The notes under the pieces were generated by a model that saw only the letters and a program-made list of their open reading frames with translations, was not told where the DNA came from and made no database searches. The translations under genes were made by a program, and so were the position numbers. Positions 6,747 to 6,973 of a DNA stretch of 6,973 bases are shown in pieces. The stretch's first letter is position 1; each line of letters begins with the position of its first letter. Source of the stretch: Actinomycetota bacterium (GTDB lineage Bacteria > Actinomycetota > Actinomycetes > S36-B12 > UBA5976); the NCBI GenBank assembly GCA_009702945.1, contig WLGZ01000050.1, forward strand, positions 1 to 6,973, given 5' to 3'.

Positions 6747-6753
6747 TCCTTTT
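6747..6753 (-). promoter_or_regulatory. Strong ribosome binding site of tsf
   Basis: The minus strand reads AAAAGGA, with 8 bases between AGGA and the ATG. It fixes the tsf start and is clearly better than the sites seen for pyrH, frr, rlmN and prpE, consistent with high EF-Ts demand. Confidence 0.75.
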
Positions 6754-6789
6754 AGTTTTGGGGTCAGTAGGTGTTGGATTACGAGTGTT

Positions 6790-6821
6790 GTAACTGCGGG
6801 CAAAGTTATGCCCGCAGTTAC
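6790..6821 (-). terminator. Perfect 13-bp hairpin between rpsB and tsf (attenuator, processing site or U-tract-less terminator)
   Basis: GTAACTGCGGGCA (6790-6802) and TGCCCGCAGTTAC (6809-6821) are perfect inverted complements with a 6-base loop; a G-T pair at 6789/6822 and a T-A pair at 6788/6823 could extend it. The stem begins 6 bases after the rpsB stop. No U-run follows on the minus strand, so it is not a canonical intrinsic terminator. Actinobacteria do use stem-only terminators, and such stems can also protect the upstream mRNA end and set different levels of S2 and EF-Ts. Which of these applies cannot be told from sequence. Confidence 0.65.
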
Positions 6822-6827
6822 GAATGC

Positions 6828-6973
6828 TTATTCAGCAGCAGGTGCTTCGGCAGCTGGAACTTCAGCTGGTGCTGCGTCTGCAGTTCCAGTTAGAAGTTCC
6901 TTTTCCCAGTCAGCAAGTGGCTCAACTGCTGCGTCTGCAGGTGCACCAGCACCTGCACCGCCTGCGCGTGCCA
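6828..6973 (-). CDS. rpsB: 30S ribosomal protein S2, C-terminal 47 residues only (N-terminus beyond window)
   Basis: Only the end of the gene is present: 47 codons and a TAA at 6828-6830. The visible part is a low-complexity Ala/Gly/Pro/Glu tail, starting ARAGGAGAGAP, with a more ordered patch EPLADWEKELLTG (17-29), and ending AEAPAAE. The conserved S2 core is not visible. The assignment therefore rests on position directly before tsf, where rpsB almost always sits, and on the acidic Ala/Pro-rich C-terminal extensions known in actinobacterial S2 proteins, including a Trp-containing EPLADWE-like patch. S2 binds the back of the small ribosomal subunit and is needed for bS1 recruitment in bacteria that have it. 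Confidence 0.85.
   Translation of the reverse strand, partial: ARAGGAGAGAPADAAVEPLADWEKELLTGTADAAPAEVPAAEAPAAE
6870..6940. repeat. rpsB: In-frame 14-bp direct repeat in the S2 tail
   Basis: TGCTGCGTCTGCAG occurs at 6870-6883 and again at 6927-6940, 57 bases (19 codons) apart and in the same reading frame, each encoding Ala-Asp-Ala-Ala. It points to growth of the low-complexity tail by duplication, or simply to repeated use of the same Ala codons. The intervening and flanking residues are not otherwise repeated. Confidence 0.5.

Noticed and set aside
6940..6959. Inverted repeat GGTGCA...TGCACC in the S2 tail
   Set aside because: Only 6 bp and made of repeated Gly/Ala codons (GGT GCA, GCA CCT), so coding composition explains it.

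Overview
All eight genes in this window lie on the minus strand, so the biological reading order runs from position 6973 down to 1: rpsB (3' end only) > tsf > pyrH > frr > cdsA > rlmN > prpE > a membrane-protein gene that runs off the left edge. The core block rpsB-tsf-pyrH-frr-cdsA-rlmN is a classic bacterial housekeeping cluster, and the RlmN neighbour directly after CdsA is typical of Actinobacteria. Protein style (Ala/Pro-rich S2 tail, actinobacterial-type UMP kinase and RlmN N-terminus) combined with a GC content that looks to be in the mid-to-upper 40s percent suggests a small-genome, lower-GC actinobacterium, for example a freshwater Nanopelagicales (acI) type. That placement is an inference from style and needs a phylogeny.

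Right part (4444-6973): translation and nucleotide genes. rpsB and tsf supply ribosomal protein S2 and elongation factor Ts. They are separated by 89 bases holding a perfect 13-bp hairpin. tsf and pyrH (UMP kinase) are separated by 153 bases, the largest gap in the window, holding a perfect 12-bp hairpin and then an AT-rich stretch with a possible promoter and a pair of near-identical direct repeats. This looks like a point where transcription stops or is trimmed and restarts. frr (ribosome recycling factor) follows pyrH after 15 bases.

Middle part (2483-4441): cdsA (CDP-diacylglycerol synthase) starts only 2 bases after the frr stop, with its ribosome binding site inside frr. rlmN (23S rRNA/tRNA m2A methyltransferase) follows 27 bases later.

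Left part (1-2428): prpE (propionyl-CoA synthetase) and a partial Pr6Pr/FAR-17a-AIG1-like membrane protein follow on the same strand with gaps of 54 and 53 bases. They are metabolic or accessory additions to the end of the housekeeping run, and no clear terminator separates them from rlmN.

No gene-free stretch exceeds 300 bases. No tRNA, rRNA, CRISPR array, insertion sequence or phage gene is visible. All complete genes are intact and near their family's usual length. I found no undescribed system here; the points of interest are regulatory structures between genes and the genes attached downstream of rlmN.
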